A stretch of DNA of 64,000 bases from assembly GCF_900104965.1 (NCBI RefSeq), contig NZ_LT629757.1, positions 1,054,001-1,118,000 on the forward strand, in the 5' to 3' direction. The notes beneath the pieces were generated by a model, which saw only the letters and a list, made by a program, of their open reading frames with translations, did no database searches and was not told the DNA's origin. Both the position numbers and the translations under genes were made by a program. How positions within the stretch are numbered: the stretch's first letter is position 1; each line of letters starts with the position of its first letter. The stretch comes from Nocardioides scoriae (lineage in GTDB: Bacteria > Actinomycetota > Actinomycetes > Propionibacteriales > Nocardioidaceae). Positions 15,270 through 24,800 of this stretch are shown here, in pieces.

Positions 15270-17828
15270 TTGACCTTTCTCACCTCGGGCGCTCCGGCGC
15301 GCCCGCCCGTCTCCGCGCCCACGGGCGCCCACCGCGTGCGGAAGGCCGTGGTCGGGACGCTCACCTGCGCGCTCGCCTCCGGAGGCGTGGCGCTCGGCCT
15401 CGCCTCGCCGGCCCAGGCCGCCACGACGTACGACGTCATCGCCACGCTCCCCCTCGGGGCCATGAACGACAGCCTGGCGATCGACTCCGAGCACGGCTCG
15501 GTCTTCGTCGTCCACGGCAGCAGGAACAGCGTCTCGGTCATCGACACCGCCACGAACACCGTCAAGGCGACCATCCCGGTCGGCAGCGGGCCCAACCGGG
15601 TCGCCGTCGACGAGGGGCTGGACCGGGCCTACGTCACCAACCACGACGGTCGGAGCGTGTCGGTCATCGACACCGCCACCAACACGGTCGTGTCCACCAT
15701 CGAGGGGCTGGACCGCCCGCGCGGCATCGCCGTCGACCCGACCACCCACAAGGTCTACGTCGCCCTCTACTTCGGCGGGGAGGTCCTCACCGTCCTCGAC
15801 CCGACCGTGTCCCCCATGACGCGGGTGAGCACCGGCTACCTCGGGAGCCGGCCCTGGGCCGTGGACGTCGACCCGACCACCCACCGCGCCTACCCCACCA
15901 CCCTCTTCGGCGGCACGCTCTCCACCGTCTCGGGCTCCTCGATCCTGCACACCCTCGGCGGCTTCGGCGGACCGACCCAGGTCACCGTCGACCCGCTCAC
16001 CAAGCGCGCCTACGTGGCCCACAGCGGCGTCATCAGCGAGGTCGACATCAGCGCGGACACCGCCGTCACCAGGCGCACCCTCGTGGCGGGCACGGACCTC
16101 GCCATCGACGCCGACGAGCGCCTGCTCTACGTCACCAGCGCGGCCACCGACGACGTCGCCGTCATCGACCAGGCCACCGACGCGCGCGTCGCCACGGTCC
16201 CGGTCGGCACCGACCCGGTCGCCGTCGAGGTCGACCAGAGCACCCACCGTGCCTACGTGGTCAACAACAACGGCACGCTCTCGGTGATCGCCCCGCGCGC
16301 GAGCCAGGCCATCACCTTCACCTCGCTCGCCCCGACCGAGGCCACGGTGGGCGGCGACCACACGGTCACCGCCACCGGCGGAGCCAGCGGCGAGCCGGTG
16401 ACGTTCAGCACCGCGAGCACCGCGTGCTCGGTGTCCGCGGCGGGCGAGGTCGACCTCCTCCACCCGGGCGACTGCACCGTCGCCGCCGACCAGGCCGGCG
16501 ACGACGCCTACGCCCCGGCCGGCCGGGCGACCCAGTCCTTCACCATCTCCCGGGAGGCCACGACGGCGGTCGTCTCCCTCGACGACGCCTCGGTCGTCTT
16601 CGGCGACTCCACCACCGCCACCGCCGAGGTGGGCGCGACCCGCGACGGGGCGGTGCAGTTCACCGTCGACGGCGACCCGGTCGGCAGCGCCGTGGCCGTC
16701 GCCCCCGACGGCACCGCCACCAGCCCCGACCTGACCGACCTCGCGGTCGGCGCCCACCCGGTCGGTGCGGTCTTCAGCCCCACCGACGAGAACCGCTACG
16801 CCCCCGCCACGGCGGCGCCGCAGACGCTCACGGTCGACGAGGCGGCCACCACCACCACGCTGACCGTCACCGGGTCCGACCTCACCGCCCAGGTGGCGCC
16901 GGTCGCCCCGGGCAGCGGTGAGCCGACCGGCACCGTGCGGTTCCTCGTCGCCGGCACCGAGGTCGGCCAGGACTCCCTCGAGGACGGCGAGGCGACCCTG
17001 GCGCACCAGGTCCCCGCGGGTGCCACCCGCCAGGTGGCCGCGGTGTACGACGGTGACGGCTCCTTCGCGGGCTCCTCCGACTCGAGCTCGCGCCAGGACC
17101 CGACGGTCACGACGTCCACGACCAGCACCCGCGCCCCGCGCCACGGCTGGTACTCCGCGCCCGTCACGGTGGACTTCCGGTGCCAGCCCACCAGCGGCGC
17201 CCTGACCGAGCCGTGCCCCGCACCCGTGACGCTGGCGGCCGAGGGCGCCGGCCAGTCGGTGACCCGCACGGTCCTCGCCACCGACGGTGGTGCCACCACG
17301 GTCGTCGTGGGCGGGATCGACATCGACACCACCCGCCCGACGGTCGAGCTCACGGGTGTCCGGGCCGGGGCGACGTACTTCGCCGCCGGACCCGACGCCG
17401 CCTGCCGGTCGACCGACCGGCTCTCCGGCGTCGAGTCCTGCACCGTGGCCCGCACGACGCGCGGCCGCAAGGTCACCTACGTCGCCACCGCGACCGACCG
17501 GGCCGGCAACACGAGCAGCACCCGCCTGGTCGCCCGCACCACCAAGGTCGCGGTCAGCGGGGCGGCCATGGAGGGCGGCCGGTACGTCGTGCGCCGTGGC
17601 CGCACCTACACCGTGCTGGTCGCCGCCACCTCGCAGCCGCGCTGGGTCAACGCCGCGCCCGCGCCGCGTCGACCGGCCGGGGGCAACTACGCCTTCACCG
17701 AGATCGCGAAGGGCCGCTGGGCGCTGGGCGTCAGCTTCAACCGACCCACGAAGCACCACACCCTGTGGAACTTCGGCACCCGGGTCGGCGGCACCACGAC
17801 CGTCACCACCGTGAAGGTCGTCGGCTAG
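15270..17828 (+). CDS. Large secreted protein: YVTN-type beta-propeller plus Ig-like domains
   Basis: 852 aa if started at the TTG at 15270 (after GGGGGACC); a GTG at 15336 directly before the signal-peptide core is an alternative. A signal peptide (VVGTLTCALASGGVALGLAS, then PAQA) leads to about seven propeller blades with repeated SVIDTATNTV and VAVDEGLDRAYVTN patterns (residues about 55-350). Next come bacterial Ig-like domains of the group-3/5 types (ATTAVVSLDDASVVFGDSTT, ATTTTLTVTGS) and a C-terminal cysteine-bearing domain (CRSTDRLSGVESC). No sortase motif or anchor is seen, so it is probably secreted or surface-associated. Function unknown. Confidence 0.8.
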   Translation: MTFLTSGAPARPPVSAPTGAHRVRKAVVGTLTCALASGGVALGLASPAQAATTYDVIATLPLGAMNDSLAIDSEHGSVFVVHGSRNSVSVIDTATNTVKATIPVGSGPNRVAVDEGLDRAYVTNHDGRSVSVIDTATNTVVSTIEGLDRPRGIAVDPTTHKVYVALYFGGEVLTVLDPTVSPMTRVSTGYLGSRPWAVDVDPTTHRAYPTTLFGGTLSTVSGSSILHTLGGFGGPTQVTVDPLTKRAYVAHSGVISEVDISADTAVTRRTLVAGTDLAIDADERLLYVTSAATDDVAVIDQATDARVATVPVGTDPVAVEVDQSTHRAYVVNNNGTLSVIAPRASQAITFTSLAPTEATVGGDHTVTATGGASGEPVTFSTASTACSVSAAGEVDLLHPGDCTVAADQAGDDAYAPAGRATQSFTISREATTAVVSLDDASVVFGDSTTATAEVGATRDGAVQFTVDGDPVGSAVAVAPDGTATSPDLTDLAVGAHPVGAVFSPTDENRYAPATAAPQTLTVDEAATTTTLTVTGSDLTAQVAPVAPGSGEPTGTVRFLVAGTEVGQDSLEDGEATLAHQVPAGATRQVAAVYDGDGSFAGSSDSSSRQDPTVTTSTTSTRAPRHGWYSAPVTVDFRCQPTSGALTEPCPAPVTLAAEGAGQSVTRTVLATDGGATTVVVGGIDIDTTRPTVELTGVRAGATYFAAGPDAACRSTDRLSGVESCTVARTTRGRKVTYVATATDRAGNTSSTRLVARTTKVAVSGAAMEGGRYVVRRGRTYTVLVAATSQPRWVNAAPAPRRPAGGNYAFTEIAKGRWALGVSFNRPTKHHTLWNFGTRVGGTTTVTTVKVVG

Positions 17829-17860
17829 GCCCCATCACCTCCGACCAGGCACCACCGACC

Positions 17861-17899
17861 AGGCCGCCCCGACCCGCCCGCCGCGGGTCGGGGCGGCCT
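17861..17899. terminator. Strong bidirectional hairpin between convergent genes
   Basis: A perfect 17-bp stem (AGGCCGCCCCGACCCGC and its complement) with a 5-nt loop lies between the secreted protein gene and cobU, which converge. There is no T tract, as is usual in very GC-rich actinomycetes, but symmetry and position fit a terminator serving both strands. Confidence 0.8.
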
Positions 17900-17912
17900 G
17901 CTCGCGCCGCGA

Positions 17913-18443
17913 CTACGGCAGCACCAGCACCCGGCCCGCGACCACGAGGTGCACCTCGTCGCAGGCCGCCCCGACGGCCTGGTTGACGGTGCCGAGCAGG
18001 TCGCGGAACAGCCGCCCCGAGCGGTGGGCGGGCACGACCCCCAGGCCCACCTCGTTGGTCACCAGCACGACCGGGCCCCGCGCCGAGCCCAGCGCGGCGA
18101 CGGCGGGCTCCAGCCGCTCGGCGACCAGCGCCTGCACCTGGCCCGACGGCAGCTCCCACGCGGCCGCCTCGTCGAGGACCGCGGTCAGCCAGGTGCCGAG
18201 GCAGTCGACGAGGACCGCGCCGGGGGTGGCCAGGGCCACGGCCAGGTCACGCGACTCGAGGGTCGTCCAGGTGGACGGGCGCCGGGCGCGGTGGGCGGCG
18301 ATCCGCGCGGCCCAGTCGGGGTCGGGATCCTCCTGCGTCGTGGGTCCGGGCGCGACGTAGGTGACGTCGCCCTCCCCCGCCAGCAGCTGCTCGGCGTGGC
18401 GCGACTTGCCCGACCGCACGCCCCCGGTCACCAGCACCCTCAC
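17913..18443 (-). CDS. cobU: Adenosylcobinamide kinase / adenosylcobinamide-phosphate guanylyltransferase
   Basis: 176 aa. Bifunctional enzyme that phosphorylates adenosylcobinamide and loads GMP to give adenosylcobinamide-GDP, the substrate of CobS. Walker A is VLVTGGVRSGKSRHAEQLL at the N-terminus; VTYVAPGPT, RIAAHRARRPSTWTTLE (containing the guanylylated-His region) and VLVDCLGTWLTAVL follow in the usual order, with VVLVTNEVGLGVVP at about residue 125. The GTG start overlaps the cobK stop (GTGA). It is the last gene of the operon before the strong hairpin at 17861. Confidence 0.93.
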   Translation of the reverse strand: MRVLVTGGVRSGKSRHAEQLLAGEGDVTYVAPGPTTQEDPDPDWAARIAAHRARRPSTWTTLESRDLAVALATPGAVLVDCLGTWLTAVLDEAAAWELPSGQVQALVAERLEPAVAALGSARGPVVLVTNEVGLGVVPAHRSGRLFRDLLGTVNQAVGAACDEVHLVVAGRVLVLP

Positions 18444-19210
18444 GCCCGCACCCCCCGCTCCTCGCGCACCCACGCGTGCGCCTCCTGGACCGTGGCGACG
18501 GTGAGGGCACCGGCGGGCGCCTCCGGACGGCGCACGACGACGACGGGCACGCCGAGCCGCGCCGCCGCGTCCAGCTTGGGTCGGGTCAGCGCGCCGCCCG
18601 AGTCCTTGGTGACCAGGACGTCGACCGCGTGCGACTCCATCAGGGCCGTCTCGCCGGCCACGTCGTACGGCCCCCGGTCGCGGAGCAGCCGCCACGTGGC
18701 GGGCAGGGCGTAGTCGGGCTCGTCGACGACCCGGACCAGCGCGGCGGCCGGGGCCAGCGGGCCGGTGAACGACGCCAGCGACTGCCGTCCCACGGTCAGG
18801 AAGGGTCGCGTGCCGAGCCGGGCGGCCTCCCGGGCCGCCTCGTCGTGCGACCCCACCCAGGTCCAGGACCCGGCCGCCGGGTGGGTGGCCCAGCCCGGGC
18901 GCTGCAGCCGCAGCCACGGCACCCCGACCTCCGCGCAGGCGGCCGCCGCGTGCGCCGAGATCGTCGCCGCGAAGGGGTGCGTCGCGTCGACCACCACCTC
19001 GGGCCCGGTCAGCCGCAGGTGCGCGGCCAGGCCCGCGGCCCCGCCGAAGCCACCGACCCGCACCTCGCCGACCGGCAGCCGGGGCCGTGCCACCCGACCC
19101 GCGAGCGACGACACCACGGGCACGTCGTCCGCGACCAGCGCGGCGGCCAGCGCCCGCGCCTCGCCCGTCCCGCCGAGCAGGAGCACCCCGCCGTCGGACG
19201 TGGGGCTCAC
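18440..19210 (-). CDS. cobK: Precorrin-6A reductase
   Basis: 256 aa. NADPH-dependent reduction of precorrin-6A to dihydroprecorrin-6Y in corrin ring formation. The N-terminus is VLLLGGTGEARALAAAL, followed by the family blocks VSSLAGRVARPRLP, VVVDATHPFAATISAHA and PWLRLQRPGW; the C-terminal half has VLVTKDSGGALTRPKLDAA and a VVVVRRP strand. GTG start in a GTGA overlap with the cobQ stop; its own stop overlaps cobU. Normal length for CobK. Confidence 0.93.
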   Translation of the reverse strand: MSPTSDGGVLLLGGTGEARALAAALVADDVPVVSSLAGRVARPRLPVGEVRVGGFGGAAGLAAHLRLTGPEVVVDATHPFAATISAHAAAACAEVGVPWLRLQRPGWATHPAAGSWTWVGSHDEAAREAARLGTRPFLTVGRQSLASFTGPLAPAAALVRVVDEPDYALPATWRLLRDRGPYDVAGETALMESHAVDVLVTKDSGGALTRPKLDAAARLGVPVVVVRRPEAPAGALTVATVQEAHAWVREERGVRA

Positions 19211-20688
19211 CGCGAGGCCCCCGGCTCCAGGAGCCGCAGCGAGGCCGGGGCCCCGGAGGTGGCCAGCCCGAGCAGGGCGTCGACGTCGAGGTGCTCCTCG
19301 ACCAGGTCGCCGAGCAGGTCGAGGCGTCGTTCCCGGGCGGCGGGGAAGCTCGCCCCCGACGGCGCCCTGGACCCGCCGAGCAGCCGGGCGACCTCGCCGA
19401 GGAAGGCCTGCCGGAAGCCGTCGCCCTCGAGGCTGCCGTGCCACATGGTGCCGAAGACCGACCCCGAGCGCGCCCCGCCCAGGAACTCCTCGGCGTCGCC
19501 CCGGGTGATCCGGCCGTGGTGGATCTCGTAGCCCGCCGTGGTGGCCCCCAGGGCCGCGCCGGTGGGCAGCCGGAGCACCTTGGCGGCCGCGAAGTCGGTG
19601 CGCACGTCGAGCAGCCCCAGGCCCTCGAGCTCGGCCCCGGCCGGGCCCTCGACGCCGTCGGGGTCGGCGACGGCGCGCCCGAGCATCTGGAAGCCGCCGC
19701 AGACGCCGAGCACCGGCCGACCGGCCGCGGCGTGCGCGAGCACGGCCCGGTCGAGCCCCCGGTCGCGGAGCCAGGCCAGGTCGGCGAGGGTGGCGCGGGT
19801 GCCGGGCAGGACCACCAGGTCGGCGTCGGAGAGGTGGCGCGGGTCGCTGGCGAAGACGACGTCGAGGTCGGGCTCGAGGCCGAGCGCGTCGACATCGGTG
19901 AAGTTGCTGATCCGCGGCAGCCGCACCACCGCCACCTTGAGCGCGGCGCGCCCGTGGCCGCGACGGCCCTCGAGGTCCAGCGCGTCCTCGGAGTCCAGCC
20001 ACAGGTCGGGGTCCCAGGGCAGCACGCCGTAGACCCGCCGCCCGGTCAGCTCCTCCAGCTGCGCGAGCCCGGGCTCCAGCAGGCTCCGGTCGCCGCGGAA
20101 CTTGTTGATGACGAACCCCGCCACCAGCCTCTGGTCGGCCGGCTCCAGCAGCGCGACCGTGCCGAGCATCGCGGCGAAGACCCCACCGCGGTCGATGTCG
20201 CCGACCACGACCGTCGGGACCGCGGCGTGCCGGGCCAGGCCCATGTTGACGTAGTCGCTCGCCCGCAGGTTGATCTCCGCTGGGCTGCCCGCGCCCTCGG
20301 CCACCACCACGTCGAAGCGCGAGGACAGCTCGTCGAAGGCGTCGTGGGCCGCCCGCGCCAGGTGGCGCCGGCCGTCGACGAAGTCGCGCGAGGACACCGA
20401 GCCGGCCGGCCGGCCCATCACCACCACGTGGCTGCGCTGGTCGCCCGAGGGCTTGAGCAGCACGGGGTTCATCGCCGCCTCGGGCTCGGCCCGCGCCGCC
20501 AGCGCCTGCACCCACTGCGCCCGCCCGATCTCGGCGCCGTCGCGGGTGACCATGGAGTTGTTGGACATGTTCTGGGCCTTGTACGGCGCCACGGCGATCC
20601 CCCGCCGCGCGAACGCCCGGCACAGCCCGGTCGTGACGATGCTCTTGCCGGCGTCCGAGGTCGTCCCGGCGACCAGGAGCGCGCTCAC
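19207..20688 (-). CDS. cobQ: Cobyric acid synthase
   Basis: 493 aa amidotransferase that amidates four side chains of adenosylcobyrinic acid diamide using ATP and glutamine. The N-terminal ATPase domain has LLVAGTTSDAGKSIVTTGL, then APYKAQNMSNNSMV and EGAGSPAEINLRASDYVN; the C-terminal class I glutaminase-like domain has the Cys in VLGVCGGFQMLG (about residue 333) and the His in GTMWHGSLEGDGFR (about 435). The GTG start overlaps the stop of the small Fe-S gene; the frame upstream of 20688 is a shadow. Confidence 0.94.
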   Translation of the reverse strand: MSALLVAGTTSDAGKSIVTTGLCRAFARRGIAVAPYKAQNMSNNSMVTRDGAEIGRAQWVQALAARAEPEAAMNPVLLKPSGDQRSHVVVMGRPAGSVSSRDFVDGRRHLARAAHDAFDELSSRFDVVVAEGAGSPAEINLRASDYVNMGLARHAAVPTVVVGDIDRGGVFAAMLGTVALLEPADQRLVAGFVINKFRGDRSLLEPGLAQLEELTGRRVYGVLPWDPDLWLDSEDALDLEGRRGHGRAALKVAVVRLPRISNFTDVDALGLEPDLDVVFASDPRHLSDADLVVLPGTRATLADLAWLRDRGLDRAVLAHAAAGRPVLGVCGGFQMLGRAVADPDGVEGPAGAELEGLGLLDVRTDFAAAKVLRLPTGAALGATTAGYEIHHGRITRGDAEEFLGGARSGSVFGTMWHGSLEGDGFRQAFLGEVARLLGGSRAPSGASFPAARERRLDLLGDLVEEHLDVDALLGLATSGAPASLRLLEPGASR

Positions 20689-21032
20689 GCCCGGCGCCCC
20701 CGGGTGTCGGTGGCGAAGCGGTGCGGCTCCAGCACCCGGGGCAGCGGACCGCCCTGCTGCACCCAGGCGACCACGTGCTCGGTGGTCGACGCGGCGAGCA
20801 CCCCGCCGAGCCAGGTGTCGCTGGGGCGTCGGCCGCCGGTGAAGTCGCGCACCAGCACGACGTTGCTGCGCTCGCACTGGTCGAGGCAGTCGACGACCCG
20901 CACCCGCACCCCGTCGACGCCGTCGACCGCCAGCAGCGCCTCGCGCTGGCCGTCGTGGTCGGTGCGGGGGTGCTTGTCGGTGCCGCAGCAGCAGTCGCGG
21001 CACAGCAGCACGTCGCGGTCGGGCCGGGTCAC
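20685..21032 (-). CDS. Small thioredoxin-like (2Fe-2S) ferredoxin-type protein in the cob operon
   Basis: 115 aa from the GTG that overlaps the cobF stop (GTGA). Cysteines occur as VLLCRDCCCGTDKHPRT near the N-terminus and VVDCLDQCERSNVVLVRD at about residue 50, the spacing used by thioredoxin-fold (2Fe-2S) ferredoxins. A C-terminal HVVAWVQQGGPLP helix and a DTRGRRA tail follow. Placed between cobF and cobQ in a fully overlapping operon, it probably serves corrin synthesis, for example as electron donor for cobalt reduction (inference). No gene name is assigned. Confidence 0.8.
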   Translation of the reverse strand: MTRPDRDVLLCRDCCCGTDKHPRTDHDGQREALLAVDGVDGVRVRVVDCLDQCERSNVVLVRDFTGGRRPSDTWLGGVLAASTTEHVVAWVQQGGPLPRVLEPHRFATDTRGRRA

Positions 21033-21853
21033 GACGCCCGCCTCAGCAGGAACACGTCCATCACCCACCCGGCCGCCGCCTTCGCGCGCACCCGGGCCGC
21101 CTCGACGTCGGCGACCACGTCCCGGACCCGCCCGGCGACCAGCTCCTCGCTGGGGGTGCCGAGGTTGGCGCCCCACCAGATCCGCCAGTCCTCCAGGCCC
21201 GCGAGGTCGACGTGGCGGTTGAGCATCACCACGACGTTGTCCTGGCCCTGCTCGACGGCCTCGCGCAGCCGGCGGCCGGTGGTCACGTGCATCGCCTGGC
21301 CGACCTCGTGCAGCACGATGCCGTGACGGGCCGCCAGCAGCTGCAGGCTCGAGATGCCGGGGAGCACCTCGACCCGCAGGTCGAGGCGGCCGCGCCCGCG
21401 GACCTGGTCGAGCACCCGGATGGTCGAGTCGTAGAACGCCGGGTCGCCCCAGACCAGGAACCCCGCGTCGCCCTCGTGGGCCAGCAGCGCCTCCTCGAAG
21501 GCGGTCGCCCGGGCGTCGTGCCAGGAGGCGACCACGGCGGCGTACTCCTCGTCGGTCGCGGTGCGGTCGGGGCGCCGCTCCCGCTCGGGGTCCTCGACGC
21601 GCACGACGACGGGCGGGGCGTCGAGGTGGCGGTCGAGCAGCCGCTCGCGGGCGTTGACGAGCGGGTCGGGCATGCCGCCGCGCGGCGACTTGTCGGAGAC
21701 GACGAAGAAGTCGACCTCCCGCATCGCCCGGACCGCCTCGAGGGTCACCAGGTCGGGGTCGCCCGGGCCCACGCCGATCAGCCGGACCGTCCGCACCCCG
21801 GTGCCCCGGGGTCGTGGGGGTGGGAGGGCGCCCGGGCGCCCCGTGGCACTCAC
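21029..21853 (-). CDS. cobF: Precorrin-6A synthase (deacetylating)
   Basis: 274 aa with the GTG at 21853, which overlaps the cobN stop as GTGA; a GTG at 21796 would give 255 aa and start directly at the family's usual first residues (VRTVRLIGVGPGDPDLVTL). SAM-dependent C1 methylation with loss of acetate, specific to the aerobic B12 route. Features: the GVGPGDPD loop, FFVVSDKSPRGG, GFLVWGDPAFYDSTIR at about residue 125, VLPGISSLQLLAARHGIVLH at about 155, and VVVMLNRHVDLAGLEDWRIWW near the end. Its presence shows the pathway is the oxygen-dependent one. Confidence 0.92.
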   Translation of the reverse strand: MSATGRPGALPPPRPRGTGVRTVRLIGVGPGDPDLVTLEAVRAMREVDFFVVSDKSPRGGMPDPLVNARERLLDRHLDAPPVVVRVEDPERERRPDRTATDEEYAAVVASWHDARATAFEEALLAHEGDAGFLVWGDPAFYDSTIRVLDQVRGRGRLDLRVEVLPGISSLQLLAARHGIVLHEVGQAMHVTTGRRLREAVEQGQDNVVVMLNRHVDLAGLEDWRIWWGANLGTPSEELVAGRVRDVVADVEAARVRAKAAAGWVMDVFLLRRAS

Positions 21854-24800
21854 GACTCCCGGTCCTCCAGGTCGCCCTCGAGGTCGAGGTAGACCTGCTG
21901 CATCCGGGCCAGCAGCTCCGGGTCGGGCGACTCCCACAGGCCGCGGTCCACGGCCTCGTGCAGCTTCTCCACGATCCCGCGCAGCGCCCAGGGGTTGGAC
22001 TGCTTCATGAAGGCCTGGTTGGTCTCGTCGAGGACGTACTCCTGGGCGAGGGCGGCGTACATCCAGTCGTGGACCACCCCGGTGGTGGCGTCGAACCCGA
22101 AGAGGTAGTCGACGGTCGCGGCCAGCTCGAAGGCGCCCTTGTAGCCGTGGCGCTGCATCGCCGAGATCCAGCGCGGGTTGACCACGCGGGAGCGGAAGAC
22201 GCGGTTGGTCTCCTCCTGCAGGGTGCGGGTGCGCACGGCGTCGGGGGTGGTCGAGTCGCCGACGTAGGCCTGCGGGGAGGCACCGGTCAGCGCGCGCACC
22301 GTGGCCACCATGCCGCCGTGGTACTGGAAGTAGTCGTCGGAGTCGGCGATGTCGTGCTCGCGGGTGTCGATGTTCTTCGCAGCGACCTTGATGCGGCGGT
22401 AGTTGGTGCGCATGTCGTCGGCCGCCGGCGCCCCGTCGAGCCCGCGGCCGTAGGCGAAGCCGCCCCAGGCCGTGTAGACCTCGGCCAGGTCCTGGTCGTC
22501 GCGCCAGCTGCCGTTCTCGACGACCTGGAGGATGCCGGCGCCGTAGGAGCCGGGCTTGGAGCCGAAGATCCGGGTCGTGGAGCGGCGCTCGTCGCCGTGG
22601 TCGGCCAGGTCGGCGCGGGCGTGGGCGGCCACGAAGTTCTGGTCGTCGGGCTCCTCCAGGGCGGCGACGAGCTGCACCGCGTCGTCCAGCATGGCGACCA
22701 CGTGGGGGAAGGCGTCGCGGAAGAAGCCGGAGATCCGGACGGTGACGTCGATGCGGGGCCGGCCGAGCTCCTCGAGCGGCACGACGTGCAGGTCGCTGAC
22801 GCGCCGGGAGGCCTCGTCCCACTCCGGGCGCACGCCGAGCAGCGCGAGCACCTCGGCGACGTCGTCGCCGGAGGTCCGCATCGCGCTGGTGCCCCACACC
22901 GACAGGCCGACCGACTCGGGGTAGGCGCCGGTGTCGTCGAGGTAGCGCTGCACCAGCGACTCCGCCATCGCCTGCCCGGTGCCCCACGCGAGCCGCGAGG
23001 GCACGGCCCGCGGGTCGACGGTGTAGAAGTTGCGGCCGGTCGGGAGCACGTTGACCAGCCCGCGCAGCGGCGAGCCGGACGGGCCGGCCGCGATGAAGCC
23101 GCCGTCGAGCGCGTGCAGCACCGCGTCGAGCTCGTCGGTGGTGCGCGCCAGCCGCGGCACCACCTGGGTGGCGGCGAAGCCGAGCACCTCCTGGACCACG
23201 GGGTCGTCGTGCAGCGTCAGCGCCGCCTCGGGCGCCCAGCCGGCCGCCTCCATCCGCACCACGAGGTCGCGCGCCTGCCGCTCGACCTCGTCGACGGCGG
23301 TGGTGGCCTCCGCCCCCTCCTTGAGCCCGAGGGCGGAGCGCAGGCCGGGCACGGCGTGGGACTCGCCGCCGAAGACCTGCGAGGCACGCAGGATCGCCAG
23401 CACCAGGTTGACCCGCGCCTCGGGCGCCGGGGCCTGGCCGAGCACGTGCAGGCCGTCGCGGATCTGGGCGTCCTTGATCTCGCACAGCCAGCCGTCGACG
23501 TGGAGGATGAAGTCGTCGAACGCCTCGTCGTCGGGGCGCTCCTCCAGGCCGAGGTCGCGGTGCATCTCGGCGGCGTGCATCAGCTGCCAGATCTCGCCGC
23601 GGACGGCCGGCAGCTTGGCCGGGTCCATCGCCGCGATGTTGGCGTGCTCGTCGAGCAGCTGCTCGAGGCGGGCGATGTCGCCGTAGGACTCGGCGCGGGC
23701 CATCGGCGGGATCAGGTGGTCCACGATGGTGGCGTGGGCCCGACGCTTGGCCTGTGCGCCCTCCCCCGGGTCGTTGACCAGGAAGGGGTAGATCAGGGGC
23801 AGGTCGGCGATCGCCGCGTCGGTGGCGCAGCCGGCCGACAGGGCGGCGTTCTTGCCCGGCAGCCACTCCATCGAGCCGTGCTTGCCGAGGTGGACCACGG
23901 CGTCGGCTCCGAAGCCGCCGGCCTCGGGACGCGCCGAGAGCCAGCGGTACGCCGCGAGGTAGTGGTGGGACGGCGCCAGGTCGGGGTCGTGGTAGATCGC
24001 GACCGGGTTCTCGCCGAAGCCGCGGGGCGGCTGGATGAGCAGCACCACGTTGCCGGCGGTGATCGTGGCCAGCACGATCTCGCCGGCGTCGTTGACGAAC
24101 AGGCGCCCGGGAGCGGGGCCCCACGCCTCGACCATCCCCGCCACCAGCCCGGCGTCGAGACCGGCGGTCCAGTCGGCGTACTGCTCGGGGGTGATGCGGA
24201 CGTGGGCGTCGGTGAGCTGCGCGCTGGTCAGCCACTCCTCGTCCTGGCCGCCGGCCGCGATCAGGGCGTGGATGAGGGCGTCGCCGGCCTCGGTGTCGTC
24301 CTCGAGGTCGAGCCCGGGGATCGCACCCGGCCCCCCGAGGTCGTAGCCCGCGTCACGCATCCGGCGCAGCAGCCGGATCGTGGAGACCGGGGTGTCGAGG
24401 CCGACGGCGTTGCCGACCCGGCTGTGCTTGGTGGGGTACGCCGAGAGCATCAGCGCCACCTTCCGCTCCGCGGCCGGCACGTGGCGCAGCCGGGCGTGCG
24501 CGACGGCGATCCCGGCCACCCGGGCCGCCCGCTCGGGGTCGGCGACGTAGCGCGGGAGGCCGTCGGCGTCGATCTCCTTGAACGAGAACGGCGCGGTGAT
24601 GATCCGCCCGTCGAACTCCGGGATCGCGATCTGGGTGGCCGAGTCGAGCGGCGTGACGCCGTCGTCGGAGGCCTCCCACTCGGCGCGGCTGCTGGTCAGG
24701 CACAGGCCCTGCAGGATCGGGATGTCGAGCGAGGCCATCCGCTCGACGTCCCACGCCTCGTCGTCGCCGCCGGCGCTCGCGGTGGCCGGCTTGCTGCCCC

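Noticed and set aside
21029-24235. A 1068-codon frame covering cobF and extending antiparallel through cobN codons
   Set aside because: Only the cobF part is meaningful; the rest is cobN in another frame. cobN itself has complete family blocks.
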